Origin: Pseudomonadota bacterium
GTDB lineage: Bacteria; Pseudomonadota; Alphaproteobacteria; Rhizobiales; Methylopilaceae
Direction of reading: 5' to 3'
DNA length: 14,972 nucleotides
Assembly (NCBI GenBank): GCA_023430145.1
Contig: JAEZCD010000069.1
Location: forward strand, 1-14,972
Shown here one piece after another: positions 14,878 through 14,972 of this stretch; position 1 is the stretch's first letter; each line of letters starts with the position of its first letter. The notes under the pieces are model-generated. The model had not been told where the DNA came from, did not search any database, and saw nothing but the letters and a program-made list of their open reading frames with translations. The position numbers and the translations under genes are program-made.

Positions 14878-14972
14878 TCAGTAGCCGTAGCCGCCGTAGG
14901 AATAGCTGTTGTAGTAGTGGCGCTTGGGCGCATAGTAGTTGTTGTAGTAGCGCTTCGGCGCGACATAGACGT
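14878..14972 (-). CDS. C-terminal end of a tyrosine-rich repeat protein (partial)
   Basis: On the minus strand an open frame enters from the right window edge and stops at 14878. Its 31 visible residues end in two copies of a short unit, APKRYYNNYY and APKRHYYNSY, and close with SYGGYGY. Tyrosine makes up about 40% of the residues, with Asn, Gly, Lys and Arg. No family can be named. Small secreted proteins with Tyr/Gly/Asn-rich tails are common in Hyphomicrobiales, but the N-terminus, where a signal peptide would be, is outside the window. Reading in this phase is supported by the repeat structure itself and by the clean stop. Confidence 0.6.
   Translation of the reverse strand, partial: VYVAPKRYYNNYYAPKRHYYNSYSYGGYGY

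Overview
The window is GC-rich throughout (roughly 70% by eye), with strong GC bias at third codon positions. It looks like chromosomal DNA of an alphaproteobacterium, most likely Hyphomicrobiales (Rhizobiales). The supports are the D-3-hydroxybutyrate dehydrogenase, the COG0523 GTPase with its C-terminal 'QHVFHPP' segment, and palindromic intergenic elements of a type scattered through such genomes. The genus cannot be read from the sequence.

Left part (1-3821, + strand): the tail of an unidentified gene runs by a TTGA start/stop overlap into a CobW-type (G3E family, COG0523) metal-chaperone GTPase. It is followed by a D-3-hydroxybutyrate dehydrogenase of the SDR family and an exported serine hydrolase of the class C beta-lactamase/esterase fold. 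These look like ordinary housekeeping or accessory genes.

Centre (4023-14344): a carbohydrate locus with a divergent LacI-family regulator at its right end (13301-14344, +). A leftward operon holds, in order of transcription: a GH105 unsaturated uronyl hydrolase, KduI (5-dehydro-4-deoxy-D-glucuronate isomerase), an unrecognised 833-residue cytoplasmic protein, a periplasmic sugar-binding protein, two permeases of the MalF and MalG type, and, after a 184-base gap filled by palindromes, a MalK/UgpC-type ATPase. The first three genes are joined by 4-base ATGA overlaps and the two permeases by a 1-base TGATG overlap. The inferred job is uptake of a uronic-acid-containing oligosaccharide by a CUT1 ABC transporter, cytoplasmic cleavage, release of the 4,5-unsaturated uronic acid by GH105, and isomerisation of its open form by KduI. 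The later enzymes (KduD, KdgK, KdgA) are not here. The 833-residue protein is the main candidate for something new. It has no signal peptide, a jelly-roll-like N-terminal part, a helical middle with an Asn-His motif, and a beta-rich C-terminal part. That is the layout of alpha/alpha-toroid polysaccharide lyases and some glycosidases, so it may be the enzyme that feeds GH105.

Right edge (14345-14972): a minimal two-helix potassium channel with a TVGYGD filter (- strand), and the C-terminal end of a tyrosine-rich repeat protein cut by the window end (- strand).

No tRNA, rRNA, CRISPR array, insertion sequence or phage gene was seen.
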